The notes under the pieces: generated by a model
The model's database searches: none
Seen by the model: only the letters and a program-made list of their open reading frames with translations
What the model was told of the DNA's origin: nothing
In this document: piece after piece, positions 33,653 to 41,323 of the stretch
Position numbering within the stretch: the first letter of the stretch is position 1
Layout of the letters: each line of letters starts with the position of its first letter
DNA from: Pelobacter sp. UBA6093
GTDB taxonomy: Bacteria; Desulfobacterota; Desulfuromonadia; Desulfuromonadales; Syntrophotaleaceae
Length of the DNA stretch: 64,000 nt
Assembly (NCBI GenBank): GCA_002435955.1
Contig: DIWZ01000011.1
Span: forward strand, 19,857 to 83,856
Direction: 5' to 3'
Made by a program: the position numbers and the translations under genes

Positions 33653-35613
33653 ACCGATTGTGTCTTTTCTCCATATTTCACCTCAACCTGATGTTCTCTT
33701 CCATCGAAGAAGAACAACGCTCCGAGGTCATTCAGCGCTGCTACTGGCCCCTGCTGAAATTGATCCGCCAATTTCAACTGCCCATCGGCATCGAGGCTTC
33801 GGGCTATACCCTCGAGTCCATAGCGGCCATCGATCCGACCTGGATCGCCGAACTGCGCGTCCTGTGCCAGGACGGTCCGGCGCAATTCATCGGCAGCGGC
33901 TATGCCCAGCTCATCGGCCCATTGGTTCCGGCAGCGGTCAATCAGGCCAACCAGCGTATCGGGCTGCAGACCTATGAAAAGATTCTCGGTTTCCGGCCGC
34001 AACTGGTGCTGGTCAACGAGCAAGCCTATTCGGCCGGGATGGTACCGATTTATCGGCAGGCCGGCTACCGCGCCATAATCATGGAATGGGACAACCCCGG
34101 CAGCAACCATGCCGACTGGGATACCAACTGGCGCTATCTCCCTCAGTACGCTGTGGGACCGGACAATTCAACCCTACCGGTGATCTGGAACAAATCGATT
34201 CCGTTCCAGAAGTTCCAGCGCTACACCCATGGAGAAATCGAGTTGCCGGAATATCTCGATTTCCTGTCGTCCCACCAGAACGGGGATGCGCGAACTTTTG
34301 CCCTGTACGGCAACGATGCCGAAATATTCGATTTCCGCCCCGGCCGGTTCCACACCGAGGCCGGTCTCGGCACGACAAGCGAGTGGCAACGTATTGCCCA
34401 TCTCTACCAGGCCGTCATGGCCGATCCGCGTTTTTCCCTGATCGGGCCGCAAAAAGTCCTGGATTTTCTGGATCTTCCCGGCGCCGGCAACCGCTTGCGC
34501 CTCGAAACGGCGGAGCAACCGATTCCGGTCAAGAAACAGGCCAAATACAACGTGGTGCGCTGGGGTCTTACCGGCCGGGACGACCTGGCCCTCAACACCA
34601 CCTGCTGGCGGCTGTACCAGGCCATGGTCGACCATCCCGACTGCAGCGACAACGACTGGCAGGAGCTCTGTTACCTCTGGAGCAGCGATTTTCGCACCCA
34701 TATCACCGCCAGCCGCTGGCATGCCATGCAGACGCGCCTGGCGACTCTGGAACAACGCCTGGCGCCGCCACCCCTGCCCGGGATCGCCTGCCCCGGCCAT
34801 ATCGGATCGAAAAACATCACAACCTGGCATGAGGGCTCTATTCTGGTTATCGAAACCCCGACGCAGAAACTCCGGCTCAATCAACGTCGCGGCCTAGCTA
34901 TCGAAGCCTGGTGGGATAAATCCCTCTCTCCGGTGCCCTTGATCGGCACCCTGCCCCACGGGTATTTCGATGACATCCAGTACGGCATGGACTATTACAC
35001 CGGCCATTTCGTTCTGGAAGTCGCCGGTCAGCACAAAATCACCGATCTGGTTGCCGTGGAACCCGCATTGGTGTTCGACGAAAACGACCTGCTCATCAGC
35101 ACCACGATCCAAACCTCCATCGGGCCGGTAACCAAAACCATACGGGTGAGCGCGGATGCCGCCCGCCTGCAAATCACCCACCAGTTTCACTGGCGGTCAT
35201 GCCCGCTCGGAACCCTGCGGTTGGGACACATTACCCTCAACCCCGCAGCCTTTCAAAGTGAAAGCCTGTTTTACCGGACGCATAACGGGGGATACGCACC
35301 CGAAACCTTTATGTTGCACGGCGAGAAGATCAATCACCTGACACCCGTGTCAACGCTGGTGTCGGCCAACAATGGCTTGGGCATGACCTCCGGCCTGACG
35401 GAAATCGGCGACGCCAGCCACTGGGTCCGGATCGAAGCCGATAAATCATCCGCGGCCGTAACCGGCCATATCGTTCATGCGCCGGTGGACGATCGGTATC
35501 TGTACCGTCTGGTGGTATCCGCCATGGAAATGGACGACACCGCCTGCCACGTGCAACAACGCAGCTGTTTTCATGAACGACAGATTCGCCTGACCATCAG
35601 CTCCGGCAGCTGA
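33649..35613 (+). CDS. GH57-like glycoside hydrolase-family protein
   Basis: 654 aa, ATGA overlap with the formyltransferase gene. The N-terminal (beta/alpha)7 region resembles family GH57 (amylopullulanase/glycan-branching type): FHLNLMFSSI at the start, GIEASGYTLESI (about 47), QFIGSGYAQLI (about 79). The nucleophile-type motif is VNEQAYS (Glu124) and the acid-type motif is YGNDAEIFDFRPGRF (Asp223). The C-terminal 300 residues are beta-rich, as in the GH57 accessory domain. No signal peptide is seen, so it would act in the cytoplasm. Why a starch-type hydrolase fold sits in a flagellin glycan operon is unclear; it might trim or transfer a sugar. Confidence 0.75.
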   Translation: MNRLCLFSIFHLNLMFSSIEEEQRSEVIQRCYWPLLKLIRQFQLPIGIEASGYTLESIAAIDPTWIAELRVLCQDGPAQFIGSGYAQLIGPLVPAAVNQANQRIGLQTYEKILGFRPQLVLVNEQAYSAGMVPIYRQAGYRAIIMEWDNPGSNHADWDTNWRYLPQYAVGPDNSTLPVIWNKSIPFQKFQRYTHGEIELPEYLDFLSSHQNGDARTFALYGNDAEIFDFRPGRFHTEAGLGTTSEWQRIAHLYQAVMADPRFSLIGPQKVLDFLDLPGAGNRLRLETAEQPIPVKKQAKYNVVRWGLTGRDDLALNTTCWRLYQAMVDHPDCSDNDWQELCYLWSSDFRTHITASRWHAMQTRLATLEQRLAPPPLPGIACPGHIGSKNITTWHEGSILVIETPTQKLRLNQRRGLAIEAWWDKSLSPVPLIGTLPHGYFDDIQYGMDYYTGHFVLEVAGQHKITDLVAVEPALVFDENDLLISTTIQTSIGPVTKTIRVSADAARLQITHQFHWRSCPLGTLRLGHITLNPAAFQSESLFYRTHNGGYAPETFMLHGEKINHLTPVSTLVSANNGLGMTSGLTEIGDASHWVRIEADKSSAAVTGHIVHAPVDDRYLYRLVVSAMEMDDTACHVQQRSCFHERQIRLTISSGS

Positions 35614-35685
35614 GCACCGCCCTACCGACATGCCAGGCTTTTTTCCCGAAACCGCCAAGAAAATACCTCCTTGTAAAAAAAAGTC

Positions 35686-35712
35686 TAAACTTTGCCCTCC
35701 CTCATCCGATAT
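35686..35712 (+). promoter_or_regulatory. Sigma-28 (FliA) promoter of fliC1
   Basis: TAAA (35686-35689), 15 nt, then TCCGATAT (35705-35712) matches the flagellar sigma-28 consensus TAAA-N15-GCCGATAA with 4/4 and 6/8 positions. The start would lie near 35719, giving a flagellin leader of about 130 nt. This agrees with flgM being in the window and with late-class expression of flagellin. Confidence 0.8.
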
Positions 35713-35742
35713 GAATATTGAACCCTGGGGAAAATCGAGTAC

Positions 35743-35841
35743 GCCCGCATAGGATTGCAGGCAAACGACCGTTTTCTGAATGAAGTAAATGACTATTCGG
35801 CAAGTCAAGGCAAGGATGCCCTGACTCAACTTTCACGGAGG
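35743..35841 (+). promoter_or_regulatory. CsrA-binding leader of fliC1 with three GGA sites
   Basis: Hairpin 1: GCC-c-GCA (35743-35749) and TGC-a-GGC (35756-35762) enclose loop TAGGAT. Hairpin 2: GTCA-a-GGC (35804-35811) and GCC-c-TGAC (35818-35825) enclose loop AAGGAT. The third element, CACGGAGG (35834-35841), fits CANGGANG and is the ribosome binding site. GGA triplets of hairpin 2 and the ribosome binding site are 23 nt apart. CsrA dimers bridge such pairs and block ribosomes; FliW relieves this. csrA and fliW are at 3147-3805. Confidence 0.75.
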
Positions 35842-35848
35842 AAAAATC

Positions 35849-36694
35849 ATGGCAATCACAATCAACACCAACGTACAGTCTCTCAACACCCAGCGAAACC
35901 TGTCGAAATCACAAAGTGCTCTGTCAAAGTCGATGCAACGCCTGTCTTCGGGTCTGCGCATCAACAGCGCCAAAGACGATGCTGCCGGTCTGGCCATCTC
36001 CGACCGCATGAGCGCCCAGATCAAAGGTATGAATCAGGCAGTGCGTAATGCCAACGATGCCATTTCTTTCGCCCAGACGGCGGAAGGCGCGTTGGGCGAG
36101 ATGACAAACATCCTGCAGCGCATGCGCGAACTGTCGGTCCAGTCCGCCAACGGCACCAACAGCACCGACGACCGGACCGCTCTGAACTCCGAATTCAGCG
36201 AACTGAGCTCCGAACTGGATCGCATCGTCGACACCACCAAGTTCAACGGTAAGGAGCTGCTTGATGGTACCTACGCCAGCTCCAATGCTGCCGTGTTCCA
36301 GGTCGGCGCCAACGCCGGCGAGAAGATCTCGGTGGCCATTGGCAACATGGACACCAACGCTCTAAGCGGTGGTGGTACCACCATCAACGCCGCCAACATC
36401 CTCACCGCAGGTGGGGCTTCCACAGCCATCACAGCTATCGACGGCGGTTTAAAAATGGTCGACTCCCTGCGCGGCACTCTCGGCGCCAAGCAGAACCGTT
36501 TCGAATCGACCATCGCCAACCTGAACAACGTTTCAGAGAACCTCTCCTCCGCGCGTTCCCGGATTGTCGATGCCGATATCGCCACGGAGACATCGGAAAT
36601 GACCAAGATGAACATTCTGCAACAGGCAGGTGTTTCGATCCTGGCGCAGGCCAATCAAAGCTCCCAGTCGGCCCTGTCCCTTCTCCAGGGGTAA
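35849..36694 (+). CDS. fliC: Flagellin FliC1
   Basis: 281 aa. Filament subunit. The N-terminal D0/D1 helices read MAITINTNVQSLNTQRNLSK..., with LSSGLRINSAKDDAAGLAISDRM and MRELSVQSANGTN further on; the C-terminal helices include QNRFESTIANLNNVSENL and ATEMTK-like text TSEMTKMNILQQAGVSILAQANQ. At 281 aa it lacks the D2/D3 domains of enterobacterial flagellin, as in many Desulfuromonadales. The central, surface-exposed part (about 135-200) is Ser/Thr/Gly/Ala-rich and would offer sites for Maf-dependent O-glycosylation. GGAGG lies 7 nt before the ATG. The second copy at 37020 is very similar. Confidence 0.97.
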   Translation: MAITINTNVQSLNTQRNLSKSQSALSKSMQRLSSGLRINSAKDDAAGLAISDRMSAQIKGMNQAVRNANDAISFAQTAEGALGEMTNILQRMRELSVQSANGTNSTDDRTALNSEFSELSSELDRIVDTTKFNGKELLDGTYASSNAAVFQVGANAGEKISVAIGNMDTNALSGGGTTINAANILTAGGASTAITAIDGGLKMVDSLRGTLGAKQNRFESTIANLNNVSENLSSARSRIVDADIATETSEMTKMNILQQAGVSILAQANQSSQSALSLLQG

Positions 36695-36712
36695 CGGGTA
36701 AAACTGAGTAAC

Positions 36713-36738
36713 GGCGTGGTTCCATAGAGAACCACGCC
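36713..36738 (+). terminator. Hairpin after fliC1
   Basis: GGCGTGGTTC (36713-36722) and GAACCACGCC (36729-36738) form a perfect 10-bp stem with a 6-nt loop, 19 nt after the fliC1 stop. No T-run follows, so it may act as a 3'-end stabiliser of the abundant flagellin mRNA or an attenuating hairpin rather than a full intrinsic terminator. Confidence 0.55.
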
Positions 36739-36978
36739 AACTCACAGGGCATTTACCATTAACCCGTAAACGACGGTTTCGGGGGCTGGCCCGGGAGAAA
36801 ATCCACCTAAAAGTCATAAAAAATCTCGGGTCACTGCTGGGCGACGGGCTGCATCTCCGCCTACAACCCAAATGATCGATACAGGCTTATCGAAGCCCCC
36901 TTCAATGCCATGGAAAGGGGGTGAAACCGACAAAAGTACTTCAATCTAATTATCGGTAAGGAGTCGTAGAAAAAAATT

Positions 36979-37013
36979 GGGCACGGAAGCCCGAAAAACA
37001 CCTTTCATGGAGG
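36979..37013 (+). promoter_or_regulatory. Two-site CsrA-binding leader of fliC2
   Basis: GGGC (36979-36982) and GCCC (36989-36992) form a stem whose loop is ACGGAA. Downstream, CATGGAGG (37006-37013) fits CANGGANG and is the ribosome binding site of fliC2. The two GGA triplets are 24 nt apart, nearly the same as in the csrA and fliC1 leaders although the surrounding bases differ. Translational repression by CsrA, relieved by FliW, is predicted. Confidence 0.72.
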
Positions 37014-37019
37014 AAAACC

Positions 37020-37862
37020 ATGGCAATTACAATCAATACTAACGTTCAGTCGTTGAACGCACAGCGGAATCTGTCGAAATCGCAAAGTGCTCTGTCAAAG
37101 TCGATGCAGCGCCTGTCTTCGGGCCTGCGCATCAACAGCGCCAAAGACGATGCTGCCGGCCTGGCCATCTCCGACCGCATGAGCGCCCAGATCAAGGGCA
37201 TGAATCAGGCGGTGCGTAACTCCAACGACGCCATTTCTTTCGCCCAGACGGCGGAAGGCGCGTTGGGCGAGATGACCAACATTCTGCAACGCATGCGCGA
37301 ACTGTCTGTACAGTCCGCCAACGGCACCAACAGCACCGACGACCGTACCGCTCTGAACTCGGAATTCGGCGAACTGAGCTCCGAACTGGACCGCATCGTC
37401 GACACCACCAAGTTCAACGGACAGAACCTGCTCGACGGCACCTACTCCGGCTCCGATGCTGCCGTTTTCCAGGTCGGCGCCAACGCCGGCGAGAAAATCT
37501 CGGTGGCTATTGGCGCCATGGACACAGGTGCCCTTAGCGGTGGGGGCACCACCATCAACGACGCCACCATCGCCTCTGCGGGTGGTGCTTCTACAGCCAT
37601 CGCGTCTATCGATGGCGCATTGAACCAGGTCGACTCCCTGCGCGGCACGCTTGGTGCCAAGCAGAACCGTTTCGAATCGACCATCGCCAACCTGAACAAC
37701 GTTTCGGAGAACCTCTCCGCCGCGCGTTCCCGGATTGTCGATGCCGACATCGCCACGGAGACATCGGAAATGACCAAGATGAACATTCTGCAGCAGGCAG
37801 GTGTTTCGATCCTGGCGCAGTCGAACCAGACCCCGCAAATGGCTCTGTCGCTGCTCGGATAA
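37020..37862 (+). CDS. fliC: Flagellin FliC2
   Basis: 280 aa. Second filament subunit, almost identical to FliC1 at both ends; DNA identity stays high through the first 370 nt of the gene. Differences cluster in the exposed middle (about residues 138-205), for example YSGSDAAV for YASSNAAV and SIDGALNQVDS for AIDGGLKMVDS, and at the last dozen residues. This points to gene duplication with conversion of the ends, or selection on them. The strong hairpin after it separates it from flaG. Both flagellins carry the same leader regulation but only fliC1 has an obvious sigma-28 promoter. Confidence 0.97.
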   Translation: MAITINTNVQSLNAQRNLSKSQSALSKSMQRLSSGLRINSAKDDAAGLAISDRMSAQIKGMNQAVRNSNDAISFAQTAEGALGEMTNILQRMRELSVQSANGTNSTDDRTALNSEFGELSSELDRIVDTTKFNGQNLLDGTYSGSDAAVFQVGANAGEKISVAIGAMDTGALSGGGTTINDATIASAGGASTAIASIDGALNQVDSLRGTLGAKQNRFESTIANLNNVSENLSAARSRIVDADIATETSEMTKMNILQQAGVSILAQSNQTPQMALSLLG

Positions 37863-37878
37863 TAACAGGATAACCACC

Positions 37879-37904
37879 AAGGGGGCGGCACTGCCGCCCC
37901 CTTT
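37879..37904 (+). terminator. Intrinsic terminator after fliC2
   Basis: AAGGGGGCGGC (37879-37889) and GCCGCCCCCTT (37893-37903) make an 11-bp stem with a 3-nt loop, followed by a short T stretch. It lies 17 nt after the fliC2 stop. Read-through into flaG-fliD-fliS would need to be partial because no separate promoter is evident in the next 35 nt. Confidence 0.8.
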
Positions 37905-37939
37905 CCCCGGCGACCTGAGGGCTGCCAAGGGAGGATAAG

Positions 37940-38284
37940 ATGAAAGTAGAATTAACATCCGTCGGCTCAGGCGCCCCGGCACCGACGACATCTCCTGCTG
38001 AAAACATCGAGCGCAACCGCCATAAAGCCGAATCCGAACCGGAACTTGCCGATTCGGAAAAAATCATCGCGCCGGAAGAAGTTCTGAACAAGATCAAGGC
38101 CCTTACGGACGATGGCGTCTACAGTGTGCGGTTTGAAAACGACGAGCAGAGCAAACAGCTGATAATCAGCCTGGTCGACGCTGATTCCGGTGAACTCATC
38201 CGCCAGATACCGCCGGAAGAATTAATCGGCATTTCTGAAAAGCTGACCAATCTGCGTGGATCACTGCTCGACACAACGACCTGA
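37940..38284 (+). CDS. flaG: Flagellar protein FlaG
   Basis: 114 aa. FlaG proteins affect filament length and are found between flagellin and fliD. The first 45 residues are polar and low complexity; the conserved C-terminal part has YSVRFENDEQSKQLIISLVDADSGELIRQIPPEELI (read in parts, about 60-95), the FlaG beta-hairpin core with RQIPPEE. GGGAGGAT precedes the ATG. It lies 17 nt before fliD in the same direction. Confidence 0.88.
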   Translation: MKVELTSVGSGAPAPTTSPAENIERNRHKAESEPELADSEKIIAPEEVLNKIKALTDDGVYSVRFENDEQSKQLIISLVDADSGELIRQIPPEELIGISEKLTNLRGSLLDTTT

Positions 38285-38301
38285 CAGATTAGGAACGGGC
38301 T

Positions 38302-39630
38302 ATGTCGTCAATCAATTTCGGTGGTCTTGCAAGTGGTATCGATACTGACAGTATCGTCGCCGCCCTGATGGGAATCGAAAAACAACCCCTGAAACGGCTG
38401 GAATCGGATAAGGAATATTTCACCAACCGGCAGGCTGCGTTTAACACCCTCGATACCAAGTTGAAAGCCCTGCTGGGTAAATTCGAGGCTATCGACTCCA
38501 GCAAGGAAGTTCGCGCCTATTCCGCCAAGGCGGCCAGCGAGGAGTTCTTTTCGGTATCCGCTTCCGGAAGCGCATTGCCCGGCAGCTACAACATCGAAGT
38601 CCAGAGTCTGGCCCGGCAGCAGAAGGATGTCAGCGACGGCAGCTACGAAAGTCTCAGCGAAGCCAATTTTACCACCGGCACACTGACTATCGGCACCACC
38701 GACATCGTCATCGACAACGATTCTTTGGACAGCCTGGTGAAAAAGATCAATGACGCGAACACCGGTGACAATGCCACCGGTGTAGCCGCCAGCGTCATCA
38801 ACGACGGAACCGGTTATCGGATGGTTCTGACCGGTGAAGATGCGTCCAGCGCTTTTTCCGCCTCCATCACCGGCGGCACCACGGCAAACGGCTATGCCGA
38901 CCTGACTTTCAGCACCACCCAGACCCAATCGTTGGCGTCCATCGTCGTCGACGGTGTGACCATTACCAGTGGCAGTAATGTTTTTGAAAATGCCATCCCG
39001 GGTGTGAGCCTGACCGTCAACAAGGTACACCCCACCGTGGGCGACACAACGGTCATGGGCATTACCGAAGATGTCGATGCCGTCAAAACCAAGATCAAGG
39101 ATTTTGTCACGGCCTACAATGCAGTCATTACCAACATTTCCTCCCAAAAGGATAGCGACTGGGGGCGAGACAGTGGCCTGATGTCCGTCAAGCGCAACCT
39201 GCAGAAAATGTTGACCTCCCCGGTTGCCACGGGAGGAAGCTTGACGACGCTTTCCCAGTTGGGCCTCAAGACGCAAAAGGACGGGACCCTTACTATCGAC
39301 AACAAGATATTGGAAGAAGCTATTTCGACCAACATGGGAGAGATGGATAGGTTGTTGGCGGGAGGTGACGGCATAGAGGGTATCGCCACCAAGTTTAAAA
39401 CCTACCTTAAATCGGTCACTGACCGTTCCGATGGCCTGGCGGCCACCCGGCAAGTCAGTACCGACCGAACCCAGAAAACCATCGCATCCAACATAACCAA
39501 AATGGAGGCGCGCCTGGAAAAGCGTGAGGCTCTTTTACGGGCCCAGTTCGATTCAATGGAATTGCTCATCAGCAGTCTCAACAGTACCGGCTCTTACCTG
39601 ACTCAGCAGCTGAACCTTTTTAATTCTTAG
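38302..39630 (+). CDS. fliD: Flagellar filament cap FliD
   Basis: 442 aa. FliD caps the filament tip and folds arriving flagellin. The N-terminus has FGGLASGIDTDSIVAALM (read in parts), the FliD signature, followed by a D0-D1 coiled region and YNIEVQSLARQQ (about 93). The C-terminus has the coiled segment EARLEKREALLRAQFDSMELL and SYLTQQLN. Length is typical. It precedes fliS as in most flagellar loci. Confidence 0.95.
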   Translation: MSSINFGGLASGIDTDSIVAALMGIEKQPLKRLESDKEYFTNRQAAFNTLDTKLKALLGKFEAIDSSKEVRAYSAKAASEEFFSVSASGSALPGSYNIEVQSLARQQKDVSDGSYESLSEANFTTGTLTIGTTDIVIDNDSLDSLVKKINDANTGDNATGVAASVINDGTGYRMVLTGEDASSAFSASITGGTTANGYADLTFSTTQTQSLASIVVDGVTITSGSNVFENAIPGVSLTVNKVHPTVGDTTVMGITEDVDAVKTKIKDFVTAYNAVITNISSQKDSDWGRDSGLMSVKRNLQKMLTSPVATGGSLTTLSQLGLKTQKDGTLTIDNKILEEAISTNMGEMDRLLAGGDGIEGIATKFKTYLKSVTDRSDGLAATRQVSTDRTQKTIASNITKMEARLEKREALLRAQFDSMELLISSLNSTGSYLTQQLNLFNS

Positions 39631-39657
39631 ATCTCCGGGCTGCGGAAGGAATAAACC

Positions 39658-40092
39658 ATGAATGCCTATCTGAACCAATATAAGAACAATCAGATTTTCA
39701 GTGCTTCGCCTGAGCAGATCATGATCATGCTCTACGACGGCGCGATTCGTTTTCTCACCCAGGCCATACAGGGTATTGATGATGGCAATATCGAACTGAA
39801 AAACCATGGCATCAACAAAGCCATGGCCATCGTCATGGAATTCCGCAACACCCTGGATCACAATATCGGTGGGGAAATTGCCGCCAACCTCGATGCCTTG
39901 TACGATTACATGATTCGCGAAATGATCCAGGCCAATATCAAAAAAGACCGGCAGAAGCTGCAAAATGTGCATGCCATGTTGTCCGACCTGCGGGACACCT
40001 GGAAAGAAGCCATCATCATAGCCCGCAACGAATCCCAGACTGGCGCCAACGTTGCCAACGCCAATTATCAACCGCTTAAGGCCAGTTTGTAG
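39658..40092 (+). CDS. fliS: Flagellin export chaperone FliS
   Basis: 144 aa. FliS binds the C-terminus of flagellin in the cytoplasm and prevents premature polymerisation. The helical bundle is recognisable: AYLNQYKNNQI at the start, SPEQIMIMLYDGAIRFLTQA (about 17-36), a central LDHNIGGEIAANLDALYDYMI (about 64-84), then DLRDTWKEAI. In systems with FliW, FliS and FliW compete for flagellin, tying it to the CsrA circuit of this window. Confidence 0.95.
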   Translation: MNAYLNQYKNNQIFSASPEQIMIMLYDGAIRFLTQAIQGIDDGNIELKNHGINKAMAIVMEFRNTLDHNIGGEIAANLDALYDYMIREMIQANIKKDRQKLQNVHAMLSDLRDTWKEAIIIARNESQTGANVANANYQPLKASL

Positions 40093-40113
40093 ACAAGGAG
40101 CTGTTTTTTAAGG

Positions 40114-40542
40114 GTGATCCTATTGAACAGGGTTGACACCACCATGGAAAAACTCGTAGAAAAGTCGACGCGGCAATATCACACGATTCGGGAACTGCAG
40201 TCGGAAATGGCCTTGCTGCTGCAAGAGGGACAAACGGCGGCTCTTGTGCGGGTTCAACAACAGTGGCAATCCCTGAATGCCGAAGCGCAGCAAACGGACC
40301 GGCAGATCAATACGCTCATGCAAGGGCGCCTGCCGGCAGACCAACTGCTTGCCGCGATGAAAAAAAAGCAGCAGATCATGCTGCAGGTCCAGCAGCAATG
40401 CGAAACCATGCTGCAGCAGGCCCGCACCCTGCAAGCCTTAACGGGGGATGAACTTACCCGTCTCAAACAGGGGCGCAAAGCCATGGACGGCTATCGAGCT
40501 TCGAACCAGGGCGAGGGGCATGCGACCCTCGGCAGTTGCTGA
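40114..40542 (+). CDS. FliT-like flagellar chaperone
   Basis: 142 aa with GTG 40114, or 132 aa from ATG 40144; AAGGAG at 40095-40100 is far from either. It is an all-helical, Gln-rich protein (QQWQSLNAEAQQTDRQINTLM, then QQQCETMLQQ). It sits directly after fliS, the usual place of FliT, which chaperones FliD. Sequence similarity is too weak for certainty, so the name rests on position, size and helical content. Its stop is followed by the PilZ gene 2 nt later. Confidence 0.6.
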   Translation: MILLNRVDTTMEKLVEKSTRQYHTIRELQSEMALLLQEGQTAALVRVQQQWQSLNAEAQQTDRQINTLMQGRLPADQLLAAMKKKQQIMLQVQQQCETMLQQARTLQALTGDELTRLKQGRKAMDGYRASNQGEGHATLGSC

Positions 40543-40544
40543 CC

Positions 40545-41300
40545 ATGGCGCAGCTGGCCGTCCGCACCTCAGATATCATGGCAAACCAGCAGTCCTCTGC
40601 TCTTGCCGGCAGGACACTTTGGACAGAAATGCATAATACGATACTGGACCACTTTCAAGATGGCCGGGATGCCAAAATAGTACTGCCTGTCCACGGGAAA
40701 CGTGCCATCTCGGTGGATGGCTCCGTTCATACCGCGACCCTGGGGAATCTTATCATTGCCCTCCCCCACGATCGCGATTTCAGCGAGCTCATAAATCCCC
40801 GGGAAATCTGCCAGATCCTTTTTTCTCTACAAGGCCGCAAGTACCGATTGTTTACCCGCATCGAGAACATCCTTGGCCCGTCGGATCTGCTGGTCAAACC
40901 CAAGCCTCCCGCCATTGCCCTTCAGGAACGCGAGTTTTTCCGTATCGATACCAGAATCAAGCTCGATTATTACTGCCTCGGATCGGATCGCACCAACAAG
41001 CCTCACTCTCTGCACACCAAGGTAAATCTCAGTGCCAGTGGTGCCAGGCTGGCTGCTCCCGACAACCTGGATGTCGGCGACCTGGTAGCCCTGGTATTAT
41101 GGTTGGACGGCAAAACACTCGAAACCATCGAATGTCTGGCTCAGGTAATTCGCTTTTGCACTTTGGCCAACGGTAACCTGGCCGTCGCCTTTCACTTTGC
41201 AGAGATCGAAAGCCAGGACCGCGACAAGATTGTGGCTTTCTGCATGGCCAAGGAACGTGAGCTTCTGCGCACCAAGGTGCGAACCCGGGAACTATTCTAA
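40545..41300 (+). CDS. PilZ-domain protein, YcgR-like flagellar brake candidate
   Basis: 251 aa from ATG 40545; a TTG at 40536 is also possible. The N-terminal half (about 30-125) resembles the YcgR N-domain, with RKYRLFTRIENI before the PilZ part. The PilZ cyclic-di-GMP motifs are EREFFRID (the RxxxR-type arginine region, about 128) and NLSASGARL (the D/NxSxxG motif, about 155). YcgR-like proteins slow the motor when cyclic-di-GMP is high. Two diguanylate cyclases are encoded just downstream, on the other strand. Confidence 0.82.
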   Translation: MAQLAVRTSDIMANQQSSALAGRTLWTEMHNTILDHFQDGRDAKIVLPVHGKRAISVDGSVHTATLGNLIIALPHDRDFSELINPREICQILFSLQGRKYRLFTRIENILGPSDLLVKPKPPAIALQEREFFRIDTRIKLDYYCLGSDRTNKPHSLHTKVNLSASGARLAAPDNLDVGDLVALVLWLDGKTLETIECLAQVIRFCTLANGNLAVAFHFAEIESQDRDKIVAFCMAKERELLRTKVRTRELF

Positions 41301-41323
41301 CCTTCCCGAGAAAAGTCAATACC

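Larger units (their letters stand above)
36695..37019. other. 325-nt region between the two flagellins
   Basis: No gene is seen. After fliC1 a perfect 10-bp hairpin (36713-36738) lacks a T-run. Further right, CCCCCTT (36896-36902) and AAGGGGG (36915-36921) form a stem whose loop ends in GGA. A TGG-N9-TGCA element with GG at 36839-36840 and GC at 36851-36852 has sigma-54 spacing but is weak. No sigma-28 promoter like that of fliC1 is found, so how fliC2 is started is unresolved. The CsrA-type leader at 36979-37013 is described separately. Confidence 0.55.

Noticed and set aside
36930..36975. ACCGATAA on the minus strand between the flagellins as a sigma-28 -10 box
   Set aside because: No TAAA lies 15 nt upstream on that strand and there is no gene in that direction.
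38308..39453. 381-codon open frame on the minus strand inside fliD
   Set aside because: It is antisense to the whole FliD frame, has no ribosome binding site or family motif, and arises from the biased third positions of fliD.
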